Below the pieces are notes generated by a model, which was given only the letters and a program-made list of their open reading frames with translations, was not told where the DNA came from and ran no database searches. Below are positions 43,245 to 62,420 of a stretch of DNA of 64,000 bases, piece by piece (within the stretch, counting starts at the first letter, position 1; each line of letters opens with the position of its first letter). Both the position numbers and the translations under genes were made by a program. Origin of the DNA: Diphasiastrum complanatum (lineage: Eukaryota > Streptophyta > Lycopodiopsida > Lycopodiales > Lycopodiaceae); NCBI GenBank assembly GCA_029204225.1, contig CM055106.1:6791156-6855155 (forward strand), in the 5' to 3' direction.

Positions 43245-43882
43245 GACACGTGTCAGGATCTGAATGGTCTTGAAATTAGCTCCCAGTGGCGGCAAAATTC
43301 TTTCTAGCGAGCCAGTAAGACACCGGGGAGTTGGCGTCTTAACGGCACGTATTGATCTGGATTCCATTATGAACGCTCAGATTTTGCCACGTGGTTTAAA
43401 TCTAGCTGTTGAAAAGAGGCCAAGTGGCATTATGCCACGTGGCAACCATCTAACGGGTGGGAAGTAGAGAGAGTCTGTGTTGCTAAGATTTGAACCAGGT
43501 ACGGTTTAGTAACAGTAGTTCGGTTCGCGGGCATTAACGGAGCCAGCGAGGTGGGGGGGCAGGCAAGGCGCCGGGCAGACGGGCAGAGCCAGGACTCGGC
43601 GCGCAGGGCTGCCCGAAATGTGGACCAGAGCAAAAGTCCTTGCCCGTACTCGGGCAGCGTAATGACGTGGCATCTGCCCTCTCTGCCCGTGCCCTTGCCC
43701 ACCCTTCCTGCGCCTTTCCCTCCTCATTCTCGCCCTCCTTCCTCCTCTTTTCTTGAGCTCCCTTCCTCCACCGGCCAATCCAAACCCGCCACCGTCAGAT
43801 CTCCCCACCAAACGTCCCGATCTCGACACGTGTCAAACAAATTAGCCACTGAGTGAATCTGCGTCGTTTCGGTGCCACGTGG
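43245..43882 (+). promoter_or_regulatory. Cluster of five CACGTG (G-box/ABRE-like) cores upstream of CesA
   Basis: CACGTG at 43247-43252, 43388-43393, 43436-43441, 43827-43832 and 43876-43881. Two are in full palindromes GACACGTGTC and one in GCCACGTGGC. Such cores are bound by bZIP and bHLH factors (established for plant G-boxes). Distance to the CesA ATG is about 0.7-1.3 kb. Whether they lie in the promoter or the 5' UTR depends on the unknown transcription start. Confidence 0.6.
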
Positions 43883-43924
43883 AGGAGATCCAAGCGGTGG
43901 GGCTCGAAAACATCCCGTGCCGAA

Positions 43925-43940
43925 CCCCCCCCCCCCCCCC
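43925..43940 (+). repeat. Poly-C run (16 C)
   Basis: Sixteen consecutive C, followed by a pyrimidine-rich stretch (CTTTCTTC type) to about 43990. Likely promoter or 5' UTR low complexity of CesA. Confidence 0.9.
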
Positions 43941-44567
43941 GCTTTTCCCTTCTTCCTCCTTTCTTCTTTCTTTCTCTGTGCTTCTTTCTGTCTGTGGCTG
44001 GCATGCCGTGCAGGAGAGGGAGAAGAAGGGGGGAGCCAGCAGATGGAAGTGCGTCAGCTCGCAAGAATTCAGCACCATCTGTCGATCCCCATCATCATAG
44101 CATATCCATCGCCCAGCCTGGACCTCGCATTTCCATTGTTGAAGCCCAGAAACAAGCCACCTGTGATCAATAATGCCCACAGTCTGAGCCCCTGATCATA
44201 TCATAGCAAGTTCCACCTGCATTGCCGATCACTCCAACAATAACCCCTTATGCTTCTGCTCCGCCTTTCATGTTATGTCACCCCGCTTGGATCTGCAGCG
44301 CGGAGTGCCTTCTGATGAGCAGAAACTAGAGTTTTGCAATCATTTTGGGAAGGTTTTGGTTTGCGTGAAGCCGATGGCTGTTCGGATGTGTGCACTAGAT
44401 TCTCAGAGTCTCGCGATGGCGATGCCTCAACTCTGAAAGTGGTGAGAAAAGGCAAGTAGTGACAGATACAGAGCGGTTACTACTGATCATACTGTTGTTT
44501 TAAGTGCTCGCAACCGCTCCACTGGCTCAAGCGAAAGCCCTTAGCCTGTGTTCTCTAACTTGTGGAG

Positions 44568-47500
44568 ATGGAAGCGAGTTCAGGTCTCATCGCTGGATCT
44601 CACAACCGCGATGAGCTCGTCATCATACGCCAAGAGGGCGACGGGGTAAGCTTCATCCACAGAAGTAGTCCATGACAAAAAAACAGTGCCTTTTCTCCCA
44701 AATCATCTGTTTTTCAGCCCATAATACTTTCTTCTTTGCTATGGTTTGCAGAGAGAGCCAGATATTAGATACAACTACTACCCATCTTTTGCACATTAAT
44801 GTTCATATGTCTGTAGGCTCAATTCTCAGTTTTAGTCGTATTGTTATTTGCTCTTGGATGATGCCCTTTTTTTGTGTGAATGATTATATTTGAACCCCTG
44901 AGACGAGGTCTTTATCAAAACACCACTTATTGGAAGAGTCTTAGTGTTTTGGTTTTTTTCTCTCCTTTGTAGATGTCCATTTAGGTGGCTGATCGGAGTG
45001 AATCTCTGACCTCAACCAGAGGGTAGGTAGTCTTCCCCCACCCACCACTTAGTGAAAGACAGTTTTAACATTGTAGTTTTCCCATGCCCATTCATGTGAC
45101 TGATTGGAGTCCAACCTCTGACCCGGGGCGAGGTCTGCTCCCGAAGCGTTTTTGCAGAGGGCGTTAGCCCGAGGAGGGTGGGGCTCTTCACTGTCCATGA
45201 AAACAGTTTTCACTTCTTTTCCCCGTAAATTTTGTTTACACGCATATTCGAAGCTGTGACTGTGCATTTAAAAAAATGCTAAATTTCCTTTGTAAAATAG
45301 AAAAAACTGATGTTACGCAGGGAAATGGTGGTCTTCATTAGCCCACCACGTAATCGGCACTGGCAGAATGTGGCACACTTTTTTTCTGTGAGCAAAGGTA
45401 TTATACATTGTACCAGATCTCCTCTGTAGAGTAGATGGCATGTCATTCCCTCATTTGCCGATTATGTCCCCTATTCATTGGGAGCAGGGCAAATACTGCT
45501 TGTAGCAGGCCTAGCCTCTCCCACGGCTCAAGCCTGCTACAGGCATTATTGCACCTGCTCCCAACGAATACCTAGTCCTTATTGGAAGAAACTTTTAGCG
45601 CTTTAGCTTTTTTTTCCCCCTCGTTAAAATTCCATTTATGTGGCTGATTGGAGTTGAACTTCGGCCCTCAAAGCAGAGCGAAGGAGGTCTTCCCCAACCC
45701 ACTACTTATTGCATAGCATTGTGGCTTTTTTCCCTCTTAGATGTTCATTTATTTGACTGATTGGTGTCAAACTCCTGACCTCAAGCAGAGAAAAGGTCTT
45801 CACCAACCCATGACGTACTAGAAGGTTGTTTTAGTTTTTTTCCCCTTTTAGATGTCCATTTATGTGGCTGATTGGGTCAAACCCAACCCCAAAGTGAGGA
45901 AAGGTCTTTACTAATAGGCCAGCTATTGAGAACAGTTTCAGTGTGATATGAGTTTAGATCAACCGAGAATGTCTCTGAAAAGGCCTGTTTGAAAATGCAG
46001 GTGAAGCCACTCAATCACGTGGACGGACAGGTTTGCCATATATGTGGAGATGACGTCGGGTGTACCATTGATGGGGAATTGTTTGTTGCGTGCAATGAGT
46101 GTGCTTTTCCAGTTTGCCGTCCTTGCTATGAGTATGAGCGTAAAGAAGGCAACCAGTCGTGTCCACAGTGCAAAACAAGATACAAGCGCCACAAAGGTAA
46201 CTTTTACTTGAATTACTCTCTCTTGGAACTTGTCTTTGTGTGGTTGAGAGGAGTCTAACTCTAGTCCTTAAGGAGAGGAATTGAGGGCTTCACCAACATG
46301 GCACTTTTGGGAGGGCTTATTTGATTTTTGTGGCACTTGAGAGTTGACTTTTCTGAGGTTCTTGCATGCCAGAAATTCTTAACCCCACCAAAAAGATAAG
46401 CATAGCTGTGTGTTGGGTGGCTGAAGTTGGAAACGAGGGTACTGATGATTTGGTCTGTTGACAAATGCAGGAAGCCCCCGTGTGGAGAATGATGAAGAGG
46501 AAGATGATGTGGATGATCTGGAGAATGAATTCAATTTTCATGACGATAAGCAGGACCAGCAGCACATAGCAGAGGCAATGCTGCATGCCCATATGAGTTA
46601 TGGACGTGGCGATGATCTTGATTTGCCTCCTCAGATGATGGAAACTTTACACCCACAACATCCTCTTCTTACCAATGGTGAAACAGTAAGTCTACTTATA
46701 GGTGCATTTCTTACAAATTGTGGTGGAGAAGACATAAAACATGACTCTTACTGAATGAACTTGCAAATGTTGATAGGCACTGAGATTAACCGACTCATTT
46801 TTTGAGGTGAACAACTATTATGATGAGAGTTCTTTTATTCTGGAAGATTTATCATTTTCTGATTGTAACTCTACTATGATTTCAAATGGTGGGTGACACT
46901 CTGCTACATGACTTTGTTTAACCACTCGTGTTCTATGGACAGTTATACCACCCGTGTTTGTGCCACCAATTCCGAGGCATTTCAGCTACTTAAAACTGCA
47001 AGTTGCAGGTTAAAATTTGGTTACAAGCTTGATTTCTTATCTGCTTTGCCAGCAATATTTGTTCCCAGTTTTCTTCAATTCCACTATCAAGCTCAATCGT
47101 TCTCGCACTTCTTTCATCATAGTTCTGGATGTGGGGATGAACGAATGACGTAAACTATCATTCACTTGAGAGTCTTTCTTCAGTATCTCACGATCAAGAT
47201 TCGTTCCATGGTGTTTATTGAAAGTTGCTGCACATTCCACCTTCAGAAACCTAGCTGCACCATCATTCCTCTTTGACAGATAATTATGTTTCTTAATATC
47301 CCTTATGATTGAGCTGCTACCAATAGCATTACTAAAGAACAACGATACTCTGCTAGTCGTTCCAGACTTAAACCATTATTCCGACAAATTAAGAAATGCT
47401 GTCATTGGCTCCATTGTGATGAATATATCGCTCCTACACTACAGTCATGCTAGGAAACCAGAACACGTCCTCAATTTGATGGAATAGAACCAGCAAAATC

Positions 47501-50500
47501 TATCGTTAGTCATATTTGTACTACCACATTTTAACTATTCCCGATTAAAAGATTGTTTGCTAAGCTTATCTTCTCCTAATGATGGTAAATGTCTAATTAG
47601 CAAACTTTGGACACCCTTCTCTTGTAGTATTCTCTTGAATTTTGTCTTTTATCTTGAAAATCTCTACAAATTTATTCTTGTGATTGTGCAATGTGATGTT
47701 CAAACATTATCATGATGTATATTTTGCAGCAATTTGGTCCATCCTACTACTTAGCATAGAGTTACAGTATTTTTCGTGACATCATTTGCAGATGTTTTGA
47801 CATTTATTCAATGTTGTGAACGTATTTGCGAAACATTTGAGGTTCACAAGTGTTTTCTTGTAACTATGGCTTAGTAAGCAGAGCCTTTTGACATGGTTCC
47901 CATTTTGACTGAATGCTAAATGCATGTGCACCACATCATGAAAAGGCAGCTACGTTGGTTTGGTTTTTGTTTTGCTCGATCATGAAAAGCAATTATTGGT
48001 CTCCACCTTCCGGTTGACTCTGGTCAAAATCGTTTGTCAATTTTTGATATAATTTTTATCAGCCAGTTAGGCCAATGGATCAAGAATGGATCTTGTGATT
48101 GTGAATTTTTGTAGCTTATCAAAAATACATTTTCTGCATAAATTCGCAGAGGATACTCCTTTTGCTAGGATGGAAGTACCTCTATAATTTCTTCACTGTT
48201 ATCAGATGTCACAGGTGGTTGAGAGTTGGAAATTGTAAAAGACATGCTTTATAGTTACTAGGGATCGTAAGTTTGATAATGCCATTTAAAACTGCCGAGT
48301 TTAAATAATGTTTCTTCTGCAGCGGTATTTCTAGGAGAGGTTTTATAGAATGTAAGACACAGGGCACCTTGCCTTTCAAAACCATCTTTGTTAATATACT
48401 TCGACTTGAACTTGGATATTGATGCTTTTTAGACTTCATTTCAGCTACTCTTTTTCTGATTTATTTTGTTTGTACTTTCCTTCTAAACTTTTTAAATCTG
48501 GGTATCCAGTTTCTTGGTTGACCTCTAGAGACTGATTTTACCTTCCTATGTCAGCTGAGGCTACTTACTTTTTCTCTCTTGTGGAAGTTGGGAGTAAAGC
48601 CTTGTAGGATCTCATATTTATTTCCCAATCGAAATGTTAAGCCCGTTATGCAGGTCTTCCAAGGCTTGGGCCACTGCAGAGCTCTAATGAAAATCTTCTT
48701 TGTGCTCCTTCCTCAATTGGTGCACAATTTCATCGTGATGAAAAATTGTAGTTTTATCCTGTTCGTGCCAGGAATTTTGCAATTTCAAGGTTGCATGTCT
48801 GTTTTGCTATATTCGGGTAGTATTACGGACTTGGCATTAGATGTTACTGGTTCATATTAATTCTATATGCAAGCATCTAAATTATATTTCGATTGCTTTA
48901 CTTTGTGCTTATGTGCAGTTTAGTGGAGAACTTCATGGCATCCCCCCAGATCATCATGCCATTGTAGTTCCTCCCATGGGTGGCGGCGGGAAACGTGTAC
49001 ACCCCCTTCCATACTCGGACCCCAACCTTCAAGGTGACTTACTTTGCCATCTTGGATGTTCACATAGAATATTGCATTTTAAATTACATTTGAGCATGTC
49101 TTGCTTATGCTCATATCATGTACTGAGTCGTTATTGTCACATCATGATCACATTTCTCGTGTCTCACAGTCCAAACTAGGTCCATGATGGATCCTACAAA
49201 AGATCTTGCAGCTTATGGTTATGGAACTGTAGCTTGGGAAGAAAGGGTGCATAGCTGGAAAATGAAACAGGAAAAAATGCAGATGATGATGACTGAAGGA
49301 CATCAGCTTCCTGGAGGGAAAGATGGTGATCCCACTGAATATGATGATAATGGTGCAGATTTGCCAATGTAATATGACTGAACCTTCGCTAATGTTCTAT
49401 CTTAGCATCCAGTAAGAGCTTGCCTGGTAGAGCTGCATATGGACTTATTTTATTTGTAAGCTATGTTTAGCGTTTGCAAGTTGATGCTAGTTAGTTCTTA
49501 TATTTGTTGAGAAGTTGCTCAAATTGCTTGATTTGAGAACTCTATGCTCTTAACAAGACCAGGGATGACTTGGGTTTTGGCATTTTGATGGACTTTGCAG
49601 AATGGACGAGTCTCGTCAGCCTTTGTCCAGAAAGGTGCCCATACCTTCGAGCAAGATCAACCCATACAGAATGCTGATAGTTATCCGGCTTGTTGTTCTG
49701 GGTTTCTTTTTTCGATACCGAATTTTGAACCCTGTTCCTAATGCCTATCCATTGTGGCTGACATCAGTGATCTGTGAAATATGGTTTGCTTTTTCTTGGA
49801 TTCTGGATCAGTTTCCTAAATGGCTTCCTATCAATCGTGAGACCTACCTTGACAGGCTCTCTCTTAGGTAAGCTCTAGATATTTTGGTAACTGTATGCCA
49901 CTTATCGCAACTTGCATTGAGTATATAATTCAGTATCCAATTCCCAAGGGCTAATTGCCATGTTTGGCTATAATCCAGGTATGATAAAGAGGGTGAACCT
50001 TCACAGCTTGCTGCAGTTGACATTTATGTTAGTACAGTGGACCCTTCAAAAGAGCCTCCTCTTGTCACTGCTAACACCGTTTTGTCAATCTTGTCTGTTG
50101 ACTACCCTGTGGACAAGGTTTCTTGCTACGTGTCTGATGATGGTGCAGCAATGCTTACTTTTGAATCTTTGTCGGAGACTTCTGAGTTTGCTCGGAAATG
50201 GGTTCCTTTTTGCAAGAAGTTTAACATAGAGCCCCGTGCACCAGAAATGTACTTTGCTCAAAAAATTGACTATCTAAAAGATAAAGTGCAGCCTTCTTTT
50301 GTGAAAGAGCGACGCGCAATGAAGGTTAGTGCTACTTCGGCAAATAATTATGAAAGCTGCTAATTATCAAATTCCAAAAACCATAAGATCTCGTTTATGA
50401 AATGCCAAATTTTGGCTGTGCAGAGAGAGTACGAAGAGTTTAAAGTACGCATCAATGCTCTAGTTGCCAAGGCCCAACGGGTACCTGAAGAAGGGTGGAC

Positions 50501-53139
50501 CATGCAAGATGGAACACCATGGCCTGGAAACAACACCAGAGACCATCCTGGCATGATGCAGGTAATATAAGTCTTTCATCTTCAAAGGGTGCTTGTTTGT
50601 CCAGACAAGCCATATGATCAAATTTTTGTGTACTGTAAAATTGTTGGGAGTCCTCGTTAATTTATATTTGTTGATTCTTCAGGTTTTCTTAGGCCATAGC
50701 GGTGGCCATGATACTGAGGGTAATGAGCTACCTCGTCTAGTTTATGTTTCTCGAGAGAAGCGTCCTGGATTTAATCATCACAAAAAAGCTGGTGCTATGA
50801 ATGCCTTGGTAAGGTTTTGCCCTCTATTTTTGGACTGGTTGGTTTGCTATCTTATGATGTCGCATAACTCAATTCTGTGGATGGACTACTTTCCAGGTTC
50901 GAGTTTCAGCAGTCCTTACCAATGCTCCCTATATGCTTAATCTTGATTGTGATCATTACATCAACAATAGCAAGGCAATACGGGAAGCTATGTGCTTCAT
51001 GATGGATCCTACTGTTGGAAAGAAAGTCTGTTATGTGCAGTTTCCACAAAGGTTTGATGGTATTGACAAGAATGATCGATATGCCAACCACAATACTGTA
51101 TTCTTTGATGTAAGGCTGCAGAACTACGCATTTTGTGTTGATTTATTTTCATTCATATACAGACCACCCTAGAAGAACATTTGTTTTCTAAGTTTCTGAA
51201 AAGACCACCCTTCTCTTGCAGATTAACCTGAAAGGGCTAGATGGAGTTCAAGGTCCTGTTTATGTGGGCACTGGATGCGTCTTCAGAAGGCAATCATTGT
51301 ATGGATATGATGCACCTCACGCAGAAAAGAAAAATAACAAGGGATGTGTTTGCTGCCCAACTGGTTGTTGTGGTCCTCGCAAAAAGTTCAAGAAATCAAA
51401 GAAAAAGCACTCTGAGAAGAAGAAAAAGGCTTCACGCACAGAATCATCTCTTCCAATATTCAACCTAGAGGATATTGAAGAGGGAGTAGAGGGTAAGTGA
51501 AGACAACCTTCAACTGGTGACATCATGATCTGGCATTTTGTGTCAATCCACGCTGATTAAATGGTCTTCAGAAGATATCTGTATTCCCAATTTATTTGCT
51601 TGAATCATTATCATTAAATCTCTCTATGCATTGCTCCAATGAAAGAGCATTCATGTTGTGATATCCATCATCTTATGACAGGTTATGATCTAGAAAATAC
51701 ATCTTTAGTGTCTCAAAAAACATTTGAGAAAAGGTTCGGCCAATCACCAGTATTTGTAGCTTCAATTCTTTTGGAGAATGGAGGTGTATTACAGTCTTCA
51801 AATCCAGCGTCTCTGCTAAAGGAAGCCATTCATGTCATTAGCTGTGGTTACGAAGACAAGACTGAGTGGGGAAAAGAGGTAGACATTAAAAGGGCTGATG
51901 ATTGACTGTTAATGTGACATGCTCCTTTTGATACACCCAAAGACTGTAGCATAACTGTTAATGTGATATACTCTTCCTAAGATTAAGATTTTCGATTTGT
52001 GGTCTTGCAGCTTGGTTGGATTTATGGATCAGTTACTGAGGATATTTTGACTGGTTTTAAGATGCACTGTCGTGGGTGGCGTTCAATCTACTGCATGCCT
52101 GCTCGCCCTGCATTCAAAGGTTCTGCTCCGATAAACTTGTCTGATCGTTTGCATCAAGTGCTGCGCTGGGCTTTGGGTTCAGTAGAGATCCTTCTTAGTA
52201 GGCATTGCCCTATTTGGTATGGATATGGAGGACGTCTGAAGTGGCTAGAGAGATTGGCGTATATAAACACCACTGTTTACCCTCTCACATCAATTCCATT
52301 GGTTGCTTACTGTACACTTCCAGCAATATGCTTACTCACTGGGAAGTTCATAATTCCAACGGTATGATCACAAATGGCAAGGATTTATACTGTTCATTAA
52401 ATTAATATTGTGTGATGTGCCCAGGCCCTATGGTTGCAGATCAAATGGTGAAGTTGATCAATCGCTTGCTACCTTGATTTATTTAGTATTTCCAGTTTTT
52501 CTAGACTTGATATACATTGGAAGGTTTGCTAAGTTTATGTTTGCTTGGCACTTGCAGATAAGCAACTTTGCAAGTCTATGGTTTATTTCTTTGTTCATTT
52601 CGATCTTTGCCACGGGTATCTTGGAGATGCGTTGGAGTGGCGTTGGTATTGATGAATGGTGGAGAAATGAACAGTTTTGGGTCATTGGAGGTGTATCTGC
52701 ACACCTGTTTGCTTTATTTCAAGGTCTGCTGAAAGTTCTAGCAGGTATAGACACAAACTTTACTGTGACAGCCAAGTCTGGAGATGATCAAAGCTTCGGG
52801 GAACTTTACACATTCAAGTGGACCACTCTTCTTATTCCGCCTACTACGTTACTTATCATCAACCTTGTAGGGGTGGTTGCTGGGCTTTCAGATGCGATCA
52901 ACAATGGATATCAATCCTGGGGCCCACTATTTGGAAAGCTTTTTTTTGCCTTTTGGGTGATTGTGCACTTGTATCCCTTCTTGAAGGGTTTAATGGGACG
53001 ACAGAATCGGACTCCTACAATTGTGGTCGTCTGGTCTATTCTTCTGGCATCAATATTTTCTCTGCTATGGGTGCGCATTGATCCTTTCCTTCCTAAAGTC
53101 CAGGGGCCAAATTTGCAACAATGTGGTATCAACTGCTAA
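44568..53139 (+). CDS. CesA: Cellulose synthase catalytic subunit, CesA6-like, 14 exons, intact
   Basis: Exons: 44568-44645, 46001-46196, 46471-46685, 48919-49033, 49170-49368, 49601-49867, 49979-50324, 50424-50561, 50683-50808, 50897-51109, 51222-51492, 51682-51878, 52011-52361, 52558-53139. All introns are GT-AG. The join is 3294 nt, 1097 residues, no stop. It is a plasma-membrane GT2 enzyme that makes beta-1,4-glucan from UDP-glucose in the rosette complex. The N-terminal RING-type finger uses C38, C41, C57, C60, C65, C68, C80 and C83. An acidic variable region follows, then TM1-2 (about 292-310, 317-337). Catalytic: D410-D411-G, D577-C-D579, TED (D798), QVLRW (836-840). The class-specific region (about 660-710) is Cys- then Lys-rich. 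Six more membrane spans end the protein, closing QQCGINC. The start [20 protein letters not shown] fits the family. FKMHCRGW and the C-terminus favour the primary-wall CesA6-type clade (inference). Confidence 0.95.
44646..46000 (+). other. CesA intron 1 with diverged SINE-like repeat units
   Basis: About five diverged units of roughly 95-130 bp lie at about 44884-45145 and 45575-45940. Each has a block like 'GATGTCCATTTATGTGGCTGATTGGAGT', then 'CCTCTGACCTC', then 'GGTCTTC(A/C)CCAACCCA', then 'ACTTATTGGAAG'. On the minus strand the middle reads like a Pol III B box (GGTTTGACTCC, GTTCAACTCC). The consensus suggests a tRNA-derived SINE or an old tandem array. A weak further unit may stand in intron 2 near 46225-46330. 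Confidence 0.55.
45472..45570. repeat. 99-bp foldback in CesA intron 1
   Basis: The ends are inverted repeats of about 40 bp: TATTCATTGGGAGCAGG on the left pairs with CCTGCTCCCAACGAATA on the right, and inner TGTAGCAGGCCTAGCC pairs with GGCTCAAGCCTGCTACA. Too small to code. A MITE remnant or hairpin RNA source are the options. Confidence 0.75.
46686..48918. other. CesA intron 3 (2.2 kb)
   Basis: The longest CesA intron. A minus-strand open stretch of 101 codons (47342-47037, [20 protein letters not shown]) looks protein-like but I cannot name a family. It may be a captured coding fragment. Otherwise AT-rich, no transposon termini recognised. Confidence 0.5.
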
Positions 53140-59916
<6,777 letters not shown>

Positions 59917-60018
59917 TTGGTGTACCAAAATTGACTCCATCCTCACCTTCCAAATGACATAATTGGAGGTGGTCAATCTCTCACCTTGCTCCAATAATAT
60001 GGAACCCATGGAAGCCAT
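59917..60018 (-). pseudogene. Copia gag stub, minus strand
   Basis: The ATG at 60016-60018 starts MASMGSILLEQGERLTTSNY, then VIWKVRMESILV, clearly the Gag start of the subfamily of element B. Homology breaks off after about 35 codons, so the body of the element has been deleted. Confidence 0.75.
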
Positions 60019-61482
60019 CTTCCCTTGAGAAATTGAATTTTGAATGGATCCAAACACAAAAAGAAATGTTGCTTCTCTCTCAAAGAAGGATCCAATAATG
60101 GTGTCCAACCAACTCCAACTTGAGATCTTGCAACCAAAATGTGAGACCTATCTCATTAGCTATGTCAATCTCTCTCAATCTAGATCTAGACTCTATCCAA
60201 AGATGAAGCACAACAAAATTTTGAGCCAAATTCTTCCAATCATGTGTAAAGCACTCAAAGACTCCACAAAAGACTCAAATGCACTTGTTTTGCATGAAAC
60301 TATGTGGCTATGGGTTCAAAATCACACCTAGACAAGATTAACAAGCATAGACATGAGTTTTTTTTTGATGAAACAAGCTAGATGTGCGCCTAACTCGATG
60401 TGTCCAACCAGGTTGGGTGCCCTACCCACCTCACTTTGAAAGTCTATAACTTCATCAAGATACATCCAATTGACATGAAATCAATTGCACTAGAAACTAG
60501 ACTTCAGTAGCTTTCTCACAAGCTATCATGCACTAGATCTAAATCTACCTTAGAGAAACAACAACCATTCAAATTTTGGTGATCTCACACGTGCCTGAGC
60601 ACCTCTGTTTGTACAATACTCAGTATGGATCAAATCATCATGGTTTTGACCCCTTTTGATCCCAAAATCTAGTTGATAACAAACTATGTCCAAACTAGCT
60701 CTCAAAACCTTGTTTTTTCAAGTAGTTTTCATCAAGCATGATGCATGCCATCCATCCATAGGCAAGCTCTGATATCATGTGTACTTTTCACATGTGGGAG
60801 GACAACTAAAAGTGTGCGATTGATCTTCTAAGGAGTGTGTGATTGCACATGAAACTGTCTCTTGATTGTAGCTACCAATCTACCTTGACAATCTTCATGG
60901 CAAGAGCACACACATGCATCTACCCACCAAAGAGCTATCAAAATCTATCATTCACATCATGACATGATACTTGATGAGAAATTAAGTATGAAAGCAGGTT
61001 GCTCTCTGGTAGAGAGATAAAATAGAGCTCTTACACTCATGTAGAGAGAACATAGAAAAAACAATGTGTTGGAAGCAAAAACACTCATCAAACTTGATTA
61101 TTATCATTCCAATAGTATGTACAAAGGAGATCACTTCTTAGATAGTGCTAGCTCATGTTCTTGCAAGAGGAAATACTCTAAAATGATTGGACCCCATTGA
61201 TTGCCTTCCTACATCATGATTGGACCCCTAGATTTGCACCTCTCATCATGATTGGACTTCATGATCTTCACCTCATAATTTGATTGGGCCTCATGATGTG
61301 CACCACTAAACATGATGAGTCCACATTTAACGCACCTCTTAAGGTGATTGACCTTGTGATCTATGCCTCTAAATGTGATTGTGCCAAATAGATGCATTTC
61401 AATTCTAACATCATGTGACAAATGTCACTATCTCACTAGAACTCAAGGTTAAGGCCTATTGACTATTCAAACTCGTCATAAT
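60019..61482 (-). mobile_element. Leader, primer site and LTR of the truncated minus-strand copia element
   Basis: Leader runs about 60019-60764. The reverse-complement primer site AGCTCTGATATCA is at 60765-60777 (one change from the Met-tRNA site). The LTR starts at 60778 (TGTGTACTTTTC). The LTR outer end is not certain but must lie left of element H (61500). Contains the 32-bp tandem array at 61183-61405. Confidence 0.55.
61183..61405. repeat. Tandem array, 32-bp period, seven diverged copies, within the LTR
   Basis: Units start at 61183, 61216, 61248, 61280, 61312, 61344 and 61375. Each begins (A/G)TGATTGG(A/G)C or a variant, followed by a CAT/GATxTGCACCTC-like block. Spacing is 33, 32, 32, 32, 32 and 31 bp. 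Confidence 0.8.
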
Positions 61483-61499
61483 TGAGATAAAATGATTAT

Positions 61500-62131
61500 T
61501 GTGAATAATTTCAGATCATTTAAGATCCAAATCCATAGCCAGATCTTTGGTTAGAAATAGATCAAATCTACCAATCTTGCCAATGTGGAAAAACCAACAT
61601 CTACTCAATGAAAGAGATCCAAACTCATTAAGGACCTGATCAAACATCAAACATACGATATGAATTTTCTTTTTGTCCATACAAAAACAATAAGCTACTG
61701 TAATTCACACGTGTGGATATGAAAATAGCATAAAATAAGCATTCTACATAGAAGATTGCAAGATATCACCAATATAGTGCACCAATGGATAGATGAACCC
61801 AAGAGAACTCATGTACAAGCATGAAGTGAGATAAGAGAGAGAGAATGTGTCTCTTCCCACGAGTTAAATCCTTTTATAGCAGGTCCAAACCTAATTTGAA
61901 ACTTTGGTTTTCCTCTATAATGAAAAACCCTAGACTAGATTCAATGTCTCTACTACTCAACTTTTAATTTCTAAAACTCGTGTACTACACTTTCCCACAC
62001 TTTCAAAAAAGGGTTTATTCAAATTCCTTTAGACTAATATAACTTTGAAAAGTCACTAATATGAAAATTGGCCTCAATTGCCAAATATACAAATATGACC
62101 ACCATAGCAAAACTAGTTGAATTATTTCACA
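61500..62131 (-). repeat. 3' LTR of element H
   Basis: 632 bp, plus-strand ends TGTGAATAATTT and TTATTTCACA. CACGTG at 61708-61713. Confidence 0.8.
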
Positions 62132-62147
62132 CTCCCTCTTCAACTAG

Positions 62148-62420
62148 TTTTAGCATAGACTTTGAATACACTCCAAGTGAAGTCCTATGCTTCATGAACA
62201 AGTCCTTTCCCAATGCTTTGGTGAGATATCAGCTACACATTCCTTTGAGGACACATGTTGAAGCTCCACCTCCTTTGCCAAGACTTGCTCCCTCACAAAG
62301 TGATATGCCAACCTCAACATGCTTGCTCCTAGCATAGTTTTGACCATATAACTTTGATCCAACTTTAGAATGATCTCCATCCTAAGTATAGAACTCCTTT
62401 CCAAGGTTTTATAGTAGCTT
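62148..62420 (-). pseudogene. RNase H C-terminal piece of element H (native orientation)
   Basis: The minus strand reads YHFVREQVLAKEVELQHVSS and KECVADIS, the end of copia RNase H and its tail, with shifts. It leads into the purine tract and LTR as expected. Confidence 0.7.

Noticed and set aside
43506-44195. Several overlapping ORFs of about 100 codons on both strands upstream of CesA
   Set aside because: They arise from GC-rich, low-complexity promoter/5' UTR DNA around the poly-C run; no family features, no splice support, overlapping on both strands.
61183-61405. Regular 32-bp repeats as a CRISPR array
   Set aside because: Units are contiguous and diverged with no conserved repeat/unique spacer split, inside a plant LTR; no cas genes.
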